Shown here piece by piece: positions 36,199-47,262 of a stretch of 64,000 nucleotides of DNA. Under the pieces are notes generated by a model, which worked only from the letters and a program-made list of their open reading frames with translations, was not told where the DNA came from and did not search any database. The position numbers were made by a program, and so were the translations under genes. The stretch covers positions 48,812,342 through 48,876,341 of the forward strand of contig NC_133101.1 of assembly GCF_022965805.1 (NCBI RefSeq), written 5' to 3'. This DNA is from Primulina eburnea (taxonomy: Eukaryota > Streptophyta > Magnoliopsida > Lamiales > Gesneriaceae). How positions within the stretch are numbered: position 1 is the stretch's first letter; each line of letters begins with the position of its first letter.

Positions 36199-36210
36199 GC
36201 TCTGATACCA
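36199..36210 (-). other. Primer-binding site, initiator tRNA-Met (element 1)
   Basis: The minus strand reads TGGTATCAGAGC five bases after the LTR end, an exact match to the usual plant initiator tRNA-Met site. At the corresponding place in element 2 (41918-41928) only TGGTATCAGAT is left. Confidence 0.9.
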
Positions 36211-36215
36211 CCTGT

Positions 36216-36413
36216 TGTGGGGACCCGGACGCTAATCAAGTTCTTAATCATAATTGGGACTAATTAATCAATTAAAAACATGGTCTAAATTTTTTTTTAA
36301 ATGCGGAACGTAGTGAAATCAAACATATATACATCTCAGTATATATAAAATACAATACAAGTCCTGTACTGCATGCATTCCAACTAAACTAAGGTTTAAC
36401 AACTAATGTCAAG
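36216..36413 (-). mobile_element. Truncated 5' LTR of Tekay element 1
   Basis: 198 bp matching 17152-17355 almost exactly. It is cut at GTCAAG, where element 2 begins. The remainder should lie on the far side of element 2 but is not visible before the assembly gap. Confidence 0.85.
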
Positions 36414-36839
36414 TGTGGGGACCCAGACGCTAATCCATTCCTTAATCATCTTTAGGAATATTTAATCATTCATAATAAACAGGGTCTAAAAATTTTTCTT
36501 TTAAAATGCAAAGCGGAAACGTAATGTAATTAAAATCAAATTACATGTTAAACATGAACATACAAATCTGATGTCATCTACAATAATCCAACTAGGTTCA
36601 ACTACATGTCGGTGCTGAATCCTAAGTTGCTTCTGAAGCCCGGATCTCCACGATATCTAATCCAGCCTCGTTCTCGTCTTGACCCCGCTCCTATCCCACC
36701 TGTTGCCATGCACACATACAGACAAGACAACAGCCGGATAACTCCGGTGAGAATTACATTCTCAGTATAAATCATGTATACATGCAATCATAAAATCATA
36801 TAAGAGCATATAACAAAAATCCTATCCTATATCAACCTC

Positions 36840-37330
36840 ATGATATAAATCAATAACAAGCATAAATCATATTCTAAACATGTACCCTAATCAGGAACAT
36901 AATTCAATCTCTAGAATAAATCCTATTCTAAGCATGTACTAATATCAGGAACATAAATCAATATCATGAATAATTCCTATTCTAAACATGTACCAATATC
37001 AGGAACATAATTCAATATCAAGAATAATTCCTATTCTAGACATGTACCAATATCAGGAACTTAATCAATATCAAGAATAACTCCTATTCTAAACATGTAC
37101 CAATATCAAGAACATAATTCAATATCAAGAATAATTCCTATTCTAGACATGTACCAATATCAGGAACAAAATCAATCTCAAGAATAACTTCTATTCTAAA
37201 CATGTACCAATCTCAGGAAAATAATCAATAGTCAGAATAACTTCTATTCTAAACATGTACCAATATCAGGAACATAATCAATATCAAGAATAATTCTTAT
37301 TCCAGACATGTACCAATATCAGAAACATAA
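36840..37330. repeat. Minisatellite in LTR 2, period 53-54 bp, about 9 copies
   Basis: ACATGTACCAATATCAGGAA recurs about every 53-54 bp, separated by CAATATCAAGAATAATTCCT-like segments. The second LTR has the same array at about 42360-42850. Confidence 0.92.
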
Positions 37331-37429
37331 TCAGTATTAATCAATACCACTCAATCTACTTGTCACTCAGGCTAGTGACTCTACATTTTAGACTAGACTC
37401 AATCCTAGTCTAGGGATCCCGGTTTCCAG

Positions 37430-37620
37430 ATGTGGTATTCCTATATCGAATTCCGTAAAGGATGGAACCATAATCTCTATTACTCGATATAACCAGTGCC
37501 CTGGTATTCCTATATCGAATTCCGTAATAGAAGAATTCCAATACCCTTTACTCGATATAACCAAATATGGTGTTCCTATATCGAATTCCGTAATAGATTC
37601 CATTACTCGATATAACCAAA
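37430..37620. repeat. Three copies of a roughly 70-bp repeat in LTR 2
   Basis: Each unit contains CCTATATCGAATTCCGTAA and TTACTCGATATAACCA, themselves partly complementary (TATATCGA...TCGATATA). It is repeated at 42950-43135. Confidence 0.88.
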
Positions 37621-38610
37621 CATCCAGTGTCCTGACCTAACCGTCAAGGACTGTAGCTCTATCGCCAATATCCTATCTTGAGACATCGTGCAATGTGCCG
37701 TGGCGATACCACCACTATCCGGTACTTCTGTCACAAGGTAACTCGTCTAATACCTGTCATCTAATATCAAGAGAACAAGTACATCAATCAACTTAATGCA
37801 AATATCAATGCAATAAGGTAAAGTATGTGATTTAGGGAAACTCGAGTCTAACCTCCCTCGAGTTGTGCAATCCCAACTCAACATTAATTTATACCTTTAT
37901 CTTCTCGCTCAGAAGAAGAAGAAGTTCCGACTCTATCTCGGTCCATTCTCAATCTGGAAATGACAATATAAAACAGGCACAATATCAATATCAGTTCTGA
38001 ACTCAAGACTGTCTCTTTAAATCTGAAACGATATATCGAGAATCATAATATCAATATTCCATTCTCAATTCAACTCTGAATCTGATTAATCTGAATTAAC
38101 TCAAATCAGCGGCATAACAGCACAATCTCAGTATTCCCGTCAATACCATATCACCAGATATTAATTACAAATCATAACCCATATTCGATACGATTTGTAA
38201 TCAGTCTATAATCCAAATCTATTCAATTTCAATTAATATAATCTGAAAAATCATAACAATTCCAGAATCAATCTGTTTCCTGATCTGACTTCGGTTCTAC
38301 GATGTCTAACATGTCAAGAACATCATATATGAATTATATCAAATTCCTACAACATCATCTTTTCAAATGATAACCGAACTCAATAAAACTTACGTCCAGT
38401 TGTAGCCTACGTCGCTAGGAACTCAATACCGAAGTCGGAATCAAAATCAGACGGACGGATTTCTCCGAAAAGGCGTAAGGATTTTCAACCCAATTCCTCT
38501 GACCCTTTCTCGATTTCTGCTGAATGATTTTCGAAGGACTGAATGGCTATCAAACATATATATATCCTGCATGCATTCGACGAAGTGGCAGCATTTCCGC
38601 GCAACACGCA

Positions 38611-38746
38611 GCACCGCGGGTGCGGTCTTTGCTGCACCGCGGGTGCGGTCTCGTAAGCACCGCGGGTGCGGTCACCCCACGGCAATCCTATCCATTTTTC
38701 ATCATCTACACCGCGGGTGCTGTGTCGTAGGGACCGCGGGTGCGGT
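38611..38746. repeat. Five GC palindromes in LTR 2
   Basis: GCACCGCGGGTGCGGT at 38611, 38634 and 38657, with variants at 38709 and 38732. The hairpin core is GCACC-GCG-GGTGC. Confidence 0.95.
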
Positions 38747-38877
38747 CTTGGTTCGCACCAAAAATCCCTACTTTCATTTTAAATACTCTTTTCGGTATCC
38801 CGATTGGTCCATTCATAATCACATGACATTATAAATCAATCAACGTCAATTACAGTGATTAATTTCCGGGCATTACA

Positions 38878-41800
38878 TTCCTCCCCCCCTAAGATACGAT
38901 TTCGTCCTCGAAATCACAATCAATCAATTCGTGGAATACAGATAATCATGTCATATCTCAAATCAGATATAAGAAGGAGATATACAAAACTGCAATAAAC
39001 TCATATCCACGAAATCACTCGTAATAGAATCAACCTCAGAACAATGGCTATACAACATCCGTATATACCAATCACCAGTGCAACAGTTCCATAATAATTT
39101 AATATCATCATCTGTTACCAAATCTGTTAATCCCAGTCAAAGATATATTCAATCTTCGGTTTCAAATATCAACAGTCATTGTCCGACGTTGGCTTATTAG
39201 TCTATGAATTCTGAGCTATCCTCATTTCTTCTGAATCAGTTTCACTTTTCTTATCAGATTTCTGATCTTATCAAATCCAATCTCAGGCATCACCGCAATA
39301 TCATTCCCATACGAAGGAAATCCGCAGTTCTCATGGTACAATACCTCGACTAAAGCTATTTCGATACTCATCTGATAGCTATTATTGTACAATAATTCAC
39401 AAGTGACAATGAATCATGTCAATTAGTGCTAAATTCCAGCACTACAGTTCCTGGATATCCTCCAGTGTTTAGATAGTTCGCTCCGACTATCTTTCAATCT
39501 ATAAATCATAGATGAAAAATCATGATATATACTCAGCCAAAAGTACAAAATCAAACGAAAATCACAGTCTGATAAAATCAATCCTGGCATTTAATACAAT
39601 CTAACCCCTTTTCTGACATACTTCTTAGTCGTCGGGTCATATTTGTACGTCATCCTGTACAATATAACATGTACAGATTTGAACAATCGTTCAATCATAA
39701 TCACATCACAACCCCATCTAAGAAAGATTTCAGTAGTGTCATCACACAGTCTATAGAAATGTACTCCCATTTCTATTTAGAAATCAATAATCAAGATAAT
39801 CAATCTACAAATTCTATCTTTCTGTCTTCATCTGGCAGCGATTTAGACATTTCCATACAAATTCTGTCATAACTGATTTCATCTGTTTATATCAAAACTG
39901 TCTATTCGAATTATCACACATTTCCTGTTACCAGAATAGTATCAAATCTACTATTGTGTGCATCTGACAATACCTGTCAATTTCCAATTCGAATATCTAA
40001 CATAAACAAATCAGCTAATCATATAAAATAAAATATTACCTACCTGGTAATCGGCTCTGACACACTGTTCTAACTATCAAATCAAGTTCTGAACAGTCTG
40101 ATCAAACTTCTGAACTGTTTATTATCTCAACGGTTCATAACAATCGATATCAAACACAGGCTCAGAACGATAATAATATCGGATCAGATTCAGGATATCA
40201 ATACGCAATGCTGATCTAATGACTGCATAAGACGCAATCTCTGACATTTCTGACATCTCTGAAATTCTGTCATATTCCAGGCCATTCTCAGTCACTGATC
40301 CCTGTCTCAACAGTACTATAAGTCAGTCAGTATACTATCTTCAGATATCATAGACTCTGAATACAATCTGTCACAATCGAGATTCATATCCGAACAATTC
40401 TGTTTACCACAATCTCAGTTCCCAGAATATTCAATTCAATCATACGCTGCGATATATCAAAATGTCATAGATAAAACGAGCATAAGGTCTTCAGAATATT
40501 GTTGAACACAGGATCCATCAATCCATAATCGGAACTGAAATACTTTCCAGAGAAACATATATTCAAATGTAACTCTAACTCTTAGACAATAATTCTTTCA
40601 ACTGATATCTTAATTCTTTCAGTTCAATCAGTATCAGTCTATACAAATTATAAAATGAAACCCATACCTGGTATCAAATCAAGGCTGAAATCATTCTTCC
40701 TAATCCAGGACAACCATGCAATCTCATCTGAAAGACTATAGCAAACCTCTTGCTATTAGTAAATCAATTCATGATAGGCTCAGCTTCAGTCATCAACTGA
40801 ATACATAAGGAATTACTCCATTCCTTTCGATAATCATCGAATCATAAACAATACAGATATCAAGGAATTCAAAATCAAGAATCCTTACCGTATATCATTT
40901 ATTCCTTGGCCATTTCAGGTCCGAATCTTACCATCTCCTGGCAAGAATCTATCATAGCTATGTACTTGTTCAATATATCAATATCCATTATGCAGTCATC
41001 ATCAGACAATACAAGTACAATCTAGTCTAATTCAATCTCATTTTCAACTTACTGCAGTATATCATATCCCACAGAATATCACCGATATCAAATTCTTTCT
41101 CCAAAAGGTAAAGAAGCAATATATAGTAGATACAAAACCAACAGGTAAAGCATATATCAGTGCCACCCAATCAAGGATAATCATAATGATTGCATTAGTA
41201 TATATCAATACATATGCATCATAATCATAGAGGAACAATACCTGCCACTATATCATCAAGTGTGTCCTGGGTCTGTTCCTTGATCACCATATCCAGATGA
41301 TCTAGCTCCCTGAAATCCTCGGGAACCTCTCAGTTCTAGTACTCCTTTGGTTGTAATCCACCAACTTCTGACAGCTTCTCGTAACTGAGGGAATACCAGT
41401 GTAATTCTCTGTTCATCGGTACAATTAAGTAAATCGAACAGTATTTCTATGTCATCAAACCAGTTCTCATACTCTTCAGACGTCCCGATACCACTCAGAA
41501 TCGGCGGCTGAAATAATTGAAACTCTTTCAATTTTAATTCCATCGGAGTCTCTGATACATCTATCTGATCAGACGAAGTACTACCCCTTTCTGAAAATCT
41601 TCTACGAGGTATATCTGATGATCACAGGAATCAGTAATCAAAAGGGATAATCAATCCCAATCCCTTTCTGATCAGCTTACCTTCTGATCAAGAATTAGTT
41701 CTGATTCATTTTCAAATCAGATATTACCATATCAATTCAGATATTCAAGTAACGTACATTTAAACGCAACAAAACATGCTGGCATGCTAGCATACTCAAT

Positions 41801-41932
41801 GTAAATCAAATACTATATCACATGCTAGCAATCAAAAGCAGGAAAGAAAACACATTCTACCCCGCTCACTCTTTTCTATCTCAGTGCTAAGGAACCTACA
41901 GTTCAAGGACCTACAAATCTGATACCACCTGT
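38878..41932 (-). pseudogene. Degenerate interior of non-autonomous element 2
   Basis: A 3.06-kb interior between near-identical LTRs. It follows the interior of element 1 in order, but heavily decayed: the integrase part near 39230-39480, patches of RT/RNase H, and a gag start near 41620-41256 with a FQLFQPPILSG stretch, then EEYENWFDDIEILFDLL and LREAVRSWWITT. The codon at the position of element 1's gag ATG reads ATA, and the first ATG is 25 codons later. No open frame is longer than 95 codons. The interior is also much shorter than the 4.8 kb of element 1. It must have been copied with enzymes from an autonomous relative. Confidence 0.8.
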
Positions 41933-43985
41933 TGTGGGGACCCGGACGCTAATCCATTCCTTAATCATCTTTAGGAATATTTAATCATTCATAATAAACA
42001 GGGTCTAAAAATTTTTCTTTTAAAATGCAAAGCGGAAACGTAATGTAATTAAAATCAAATTACATGTTAAACATGAACATACAAATCTGATGTCATCTAC
42101 AATAATCCAACTAGGTTCAACTACATATCGGTGCTGAATCCTAAGTTGCTTCTGAAGCCCGGATCTCCACGCTATCTAATCCAGCCTCGTTCTCGTCTTG
42201 ACCCCGCTCCTATCCCACCTGTTGCCATGAACACATACAGACAAGACAACAGCCGGATAACTCCGGTGAGAATTACATTCTCAGTATAAATCATGTATAC
42301 ATGCAATCATATAAATATAAGAGCATATAACAAAAATCATATCCTATATCAACCTCATGATATAAATCAATAACAAGCATAAATCATATTCTAAACATGT
42401 ACCCTAATCAGGAACATAATTCAATCTCTAGAATAAATCCTATTCTAAGCATGTACCAATATCAGGAACATAAATCAATATCATGAATAATTCCTATTCT
42501 AAACATGTACCAATATCAGGAACATAATTCAATATCAAGAATAATTCCTATTCTAGACATGTACCAATATCAGGAACGTAATCAATATCAAAAATAACTC
42601 CTATTCTAAACATGTACCAATATCAGGAACATAATTCAATATCAAGAATAATTCCTATTCTAGACATGTACCAATATCAGGAACAAAATCAATCTCAAGA
42701 ATAACTTCTATTCTAAACATGTACCAATCTCAGGAACATAATCAATAGTCAGAATAACTTCTATTCTAAACATGTACCAATATCAAGAACATAATCAATA
42801 TCAAGAATAATTCTTATTCCAGACATGTACCAATATCAGAAACATAATCAGTATTAATCAATACCACTCAATCTAGCTGTCACTCAGGCTAGTGACTCTA
42901 CATTTTAGACTAGACTCAATCCTAGTCTAGGGATCCCGGTTTCCAGATGTGGTATTCCTATATCGAAATCCGTAAAGGATGGAACCATAATCTCTATTAC
43001 TCGATATAACCAGTGCCCTGGTATTCCTATATCGAATTCCGTAATAGAAGAATTCCAATACCCTTTACTCGATATAACCAAATATGGTGTTCCTATATCG
43101 AATTCCGTAATAGATTCCATTACTCGATATAACCAAACATCCAGTGTCCTGACCTAACCGTCAAGGACTGTAGCTCTATCGCCAATATCCTATCTTGAGA
43201 CATCGTGCAATGTGCCGTGGCGATACCACCACTATCCGGCACTTCTGTCACAAGATAACTCGTCTAATACCTGTCATCTAATATCAAGAGAACAAGTACA
43301 TCAATCAACTTAATGCAAATATCAATGCAATAAGGTAAAGTATGTGATTTAGGGAAACTCGAGTCAAACCTCCCTCGAGTTGTGCAATCCCAACTCAACA
43401 TTAATTTATACCTTTATCTTCTCGCTCAGAAGAAGAAGAAGTTCCGACTCTATCTCGGTCCATTCTCAATCTGGAAATGACAATATAAAACAGGCACAAT
43501 ATCAATATCAGTTCTGAACTCAAGACTGTCTCTTTAAATCTGAAACGATATATCGAGAATCATAATATCAATATTCCATTCTCAATTCAACTCTGAATCT
43601 GATTAATCTGAATTAACTCAAATCAGCGGCATAACAGCACAATCTCAGTATTCCCGTCAATACCATATCACCAGATATTAATTACAAATCATAACCCATA
43701 TTCGATACAATTTGTAATTAGTCTATAATCCAAATCTATTCAATTTCAATTAATATAATCTGAAAAATCATAACAATTACAGAATCAATCTGTTTCCTGA
43801 TCTGACTTCGGTTCTACGATGTCTAACATGTCAAGAACATCATATATGAATTATATCAAATTCCTACAACATCATCTTTTCAAATGATAACCGAACTCAA
43901 TAAAACTTACGTCCAGTTGTAGCCTACGTCGCTAGGAACTCAATACCGAAGTCGGAATCAAAATCAGACGGACGGATTTCTCCGA
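41933..43985 (-). mobile_element. 5' LTR of element 2, running into the gap
   Basis: It begins (plus-strand left) TGTGGGGACCCGG and is collinear with 36414-38466. It stops at GGATTTCTCCGA where the N run starts, so its U3 with the palindrome array is missing from the assembly. Confidence 0.9.
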
Positions 43986-44085
43986 NNNNNNNNNNNNNNN
44001 NNNNNNNNNNNNNNNNNNNNNNNNNNNNNNNNNNNNNNNNNNNNNNNNNNNNNNNNNNNNNNNNNNNNNNNNNNNNNNNNNNNNN
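43986..44085. other. Assembly gap (100 N)
   Basis: Exactly 100 N, a conventional gap of unknown size. The minus-strand LTR 2b is on its left and the leader of a plus-strand relative on its right, so the missing sequence should include two facing LTR ends. Confidence 0.98.
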
Positions 44086-47000
44086 CGGGGTAGATGAATT
44101 TTCTTTCCTTGCATGTGTGTGCTAGCATGAGATTGATTTTAATGTTGACTGACATTGTGTGCTAGCATGAGACTAGGTGTTACTGCTTAAAGATACATGT
44201 TTACCTAATTATATGATTTGAATTGGTATTATGTATTCTTGAATACGAATCAGATCGGATTCATGATCAGCAGTAAGATGATCATGATCAGAAAAGATTG
44301 GCACAGATTTGCAGTATTGGGTTATTAATGTTTTTGGTAATCAGATATACCTCCTAGAAGAATTTCAGAAAAGGGCAGTACTTCGTCTGAACAGTTAGAT
44401 GCATCAGAAGCTCAGCTAGAAGAAAAGATGAAAGAATTTGAGTTATTACAGCCGCCGATTCTGAGTGGTACCGAGACATCTGAAGACTGTCAGAACTGGT
44501 TTGATGATATAGAAATACTGTTTGATTTACTTGATTGTACAGATGAACAGAGGGTTAAAATGGTGCCTTACCAGTTACGAGAAACCGCCAGGAGTTGGTG
44601 GATTACTAGTACAAGAATGTGGGCACAGAGAGGTACAGTGATTTCGTGGGAAATATTCAGAACTGAATTCTATCGAAGATTTTTCTCAGCTTCGTACCGA
44701 GAGGACAAGAAATTGGAGTTTGAGAATTTGAGCCAAGGACAGCTAAATATTGATGAATATATTGCTAAATTCTCGACTCTAATGCGTTTTGCTCCTCATC
44801 TAGCTGGAAATGATGAAGCTTTAGTAAATCAGTTCATCAGAGGGTTGAACTCAGAGGTAGTTGCATTTATGAATTTGCAACGACCTTATCATTTCGCTGA
44901 TATCTTGAGTAGAGCAAAGAGAGCGGAGGCGAGTCTGATTCGACAATTAACGAGGTTGTGTGTGAAGCAACCCCAGATACCACAATCCCCTTCGAGATTT
45001 GAACGTGGCAGCACGAGTGGAAAGCAAGATTTGCTGAAAGCTCGAAAGAAGTCATTCAAGAAGTTAGGCAGTGGTTCCTCCAGTTCCAGTGGTTCCAGTC
45101 TGAGTTATACTGGAGTTTATTGCGCTAGGTGTGGAGGGAGACATCCCACCGAACAATGCCAGGGAGTGACTGGTAGATGCAATATCTGCGGACAACATGG
45201 GCATTTTGCTAGAGTGTGTCCTCAGAAGGGTTCCAAAGATTCTGGGGAGCAGGACCATCGGGTGGCAATGCGTGAAAAACAGACCCAGAAGTTACAACAG
45301 GTACCAAATTTTTTTATAATTATATTGCATACGTATTGATATATACTAAAGCATTCTTTATGAGTATCTGTGAATGAATAGCATGGAGATATGCTGTATC
45401 TGTTGGGTCTGTATATACTGTAGTATTGATTCCTTGGCTGTTGAGGAATATGTTGATATCAGAAATCTCTGTGACATATTATATACTACAGTTAGATGAG
45501 GATGGAATTGGGCTAAGGAATCCAGTTGATTGTGTATTTCTCTTGAAGACATGTTAGTTCTGTTTCTAGATTGACAGATTATGTGTTCAGGGGTATTTTG
45601 AGGAATTATGCTTGTTATATCTATGATTCCGGGATATATCCACAGCATCTGAGTGTTTATATTGAATATTTGAAGAATGGGTTAAATATTCCGAGAACTG
45701 TGTTTATTGTATACAGCAATGGGTCAGGTATGGATCCGAATGCAGTTATTGATACAGGTTTATATTCAGACTATGCGGTATCAGGAATGTCAGAATTAGC
45801 AGAATGTCAGATATGTCAGAACTTTCTTATCTAATTTGGACAGATTATCTTATTCTGATTATCTTCTTTTTGTGTTGATTTACATCTGCTGAGTATTGTT
45901 ACGATTTTAAATCAGAAATTGAGACATCTTATATTGTTTGGAAGTATATTCTAATTGCAGATGAGATAAAGCAGTTATTGCAGATGAGATAAAGCAGTTG
46001 ATCTGGGCAGTATGAAGATTGGTCAGCCAGCCAGAATCTATTATGTTATGAGTTTTCTTAAACTCACTAGATCAGCATAGGATATTTATATTCTGAGGTT
46101 GATTGGTGTTATTGTAATTATTATACAGTGTGTGATACTATGCAGTTCCAATTGTATCAGAGTTGTTTGTGGAAAATACAGTAGTCCCGAACGGTGATCA
46201 GAATTTTCAGACCTGTATTTTGTTGATTAGATCAATATAACATCCATATGATTTTGCGTTTGCTAGGGGTTTTGTTATTGTGTGATATTAGAATGTTTCA
46301 GAATTGTTCCAGCTTTTGATATGGATAGTCAGAGCCGAATACCAGGTAGGTATTTCTTATTTATTTTATGTTATTAACTGATTTTGTACAGCATAGTTCG
46401 AATCTGAAATCTCAGGTATGTCGGAAATGCACAGTAAGGGATTCAGTTTCATTCAGATGGTTCAGAATGTATGATATTCGAACAGATAATGTTGGTATAG
46501 ACAGATGAGATCAGTTGGGACAGCAATTTAGGTTGTAAGGTTAGAAAAAAATGGGACTGATATGTCTGGATCGCTAACAAAAGAAGCCAGAAAGCTAGGA
46601 ATCAGAAGATGATTACCGACTTAGTATATTCCTGAATAGAAATGGGAGTACATTTCTATTACTTTTGTGATAAAATTTCCGCTATTTTCTTCAGATAGAG
46701 ATGTGAGATGATTGTGATTGATAGATTGTTCAATCTATATCTAGTAGGTTGTATAAGAAGATGTACCAACAAAACTAGAAGACAGAGATCACTGTCAAAG
46801 AAATAATCAGATTGATGTGATTGTGATGAAGTTTGCACTTATGGTAGGTTATATCATAAGCTGTTTCTCTCAGACTTGTTCCAGATTGACAGGTAGTCAG
46901 CGGGTAGTAGTCAGATATTGAAAGATAGTGATAGAACTCTAGTGCTGGATGTTAGCACTAGTTATCAAGATAGTGCAGAATGAATTAGGAAACCAATGTC

Positions 47001-47262
47001 GGATGATGACGAGTGGTACCTGAAACTGATGATGGAATATGTCCTTAATTGGGAATAAACAGATGGAATAGCAACTACAGGTGGTATTGCTTTGTTATGG
47101 GTTGCAATTGGCGTATACGGGTGTTGTATAGCCAGTAATATGGGAGTGATTCGGCTAGTGAAATGAATTTGGATGTTAACCTTTGTTATACAGTTCGTCT
47201 GATAGATTTGGTTTGATGATTGGTGAGTTCGAGGACGAACTCAGATCTAAGAGGGGGAGAAA
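44086..47262 (+). mobile_element. Interior of Tekay-related element 3
   Basis: Plus strand. The leader (CGGGGTAGATGAATTTTCTT near the gap) matches the element 2 leader reversed. Gag follows. From 45340 to 47240 the sequence decays into AT-rich DNA with only traces of pol and no frame over about 90 codons. A purine tract AAGAGGGGGAGAAA (47249-47262) directly precedes the 3' LTR. The 5' LTR and primer site lie in the gap. Like element 2 the interior is short (about 3.2 kb or more). Confidence 0.8.
44428..45339 (+). CDS. Gag of element 3
   Basis: A 303-residue open frame. The capsid core is recognisable: WFDDIEILFDLLDCTDEQR, a LRETARSWWITS stretch, WEIFRTEFYRRFFSASYRED, then LSQGQLNIDEYIAKFSTLMR. 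A serine-rich basic linker follows, then a half-knuckle CARCGGRHPTEQC and an intact CCHC zinc knuckle CNICGQHGHFARVC. The homologous frame continues upstream for 29 codons without a stop, but the position of element 1's start codon (ATG-CCT-CCG) reads ATA-CCT-CCT here. The present start is therefore a downstream ATG or a non-ATG codon. There is no protease. Gag would assemble particles and bind RNA; with no pol the element could only move with outside enzymes. Confidence 0.8.
   Translation: MKEFELLQPPILSGTETSEDCQNWFDDIEILFDLLDCTDEQRVKMVPYQLRETARSWWITSTRMWAQRGTVISWEIFRTEFYRRFFSASYREDKKLEFENLSQGQLNIDEYIAKFSTLMRFAPHLAGNDEALVNQFIRGLNSEVVAFMNLQRPYHFADILSRAKRAEASLIRQLTRLCVKQPQIPQSPSRFERGSTSGKQDLLKARKKSFKKLGSGSSSSSGSSLSYTGVYCARCGGRHPTEQCQGVTGRCNICGQHGHFARVCPQKGSKDSGEQDHRVAMREKQTQKLQQVPNFFIIILHTY

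Larger units (their letters stand above)
36414..38877 (-). mobile_element. 3' LTR of Tekay-related element 2
   Basis: 2464 bp minus-strand LTR, from TGTAATGCCCGG (38877) to GGTCCCCACA (36414). A purine tract precedes it on the minus strand (CTTAGGGGGGGAGGA, 38878-38892). In element sense it has a GC-palindrome array (38746-38611), a short TATATATA run (near 38565), a 70-bp triplicate (37620-37430) and a 53-54 bp minisatellite (37330-36840). It is inserted in LTR 1; the left flank is TCAAG. LTR 2b (41933-43985) is about 99% identical by eye. Confidence 0.9.

Noticed and set aside
37388..43120. Two near-identical 71-codon minus-strand frames (37388-37603 and 42905-43120)
   Set aside because: They read the 70-bp triplicate in the two LTRs of element 2. 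They are duplicated because LTRs are duplicated.
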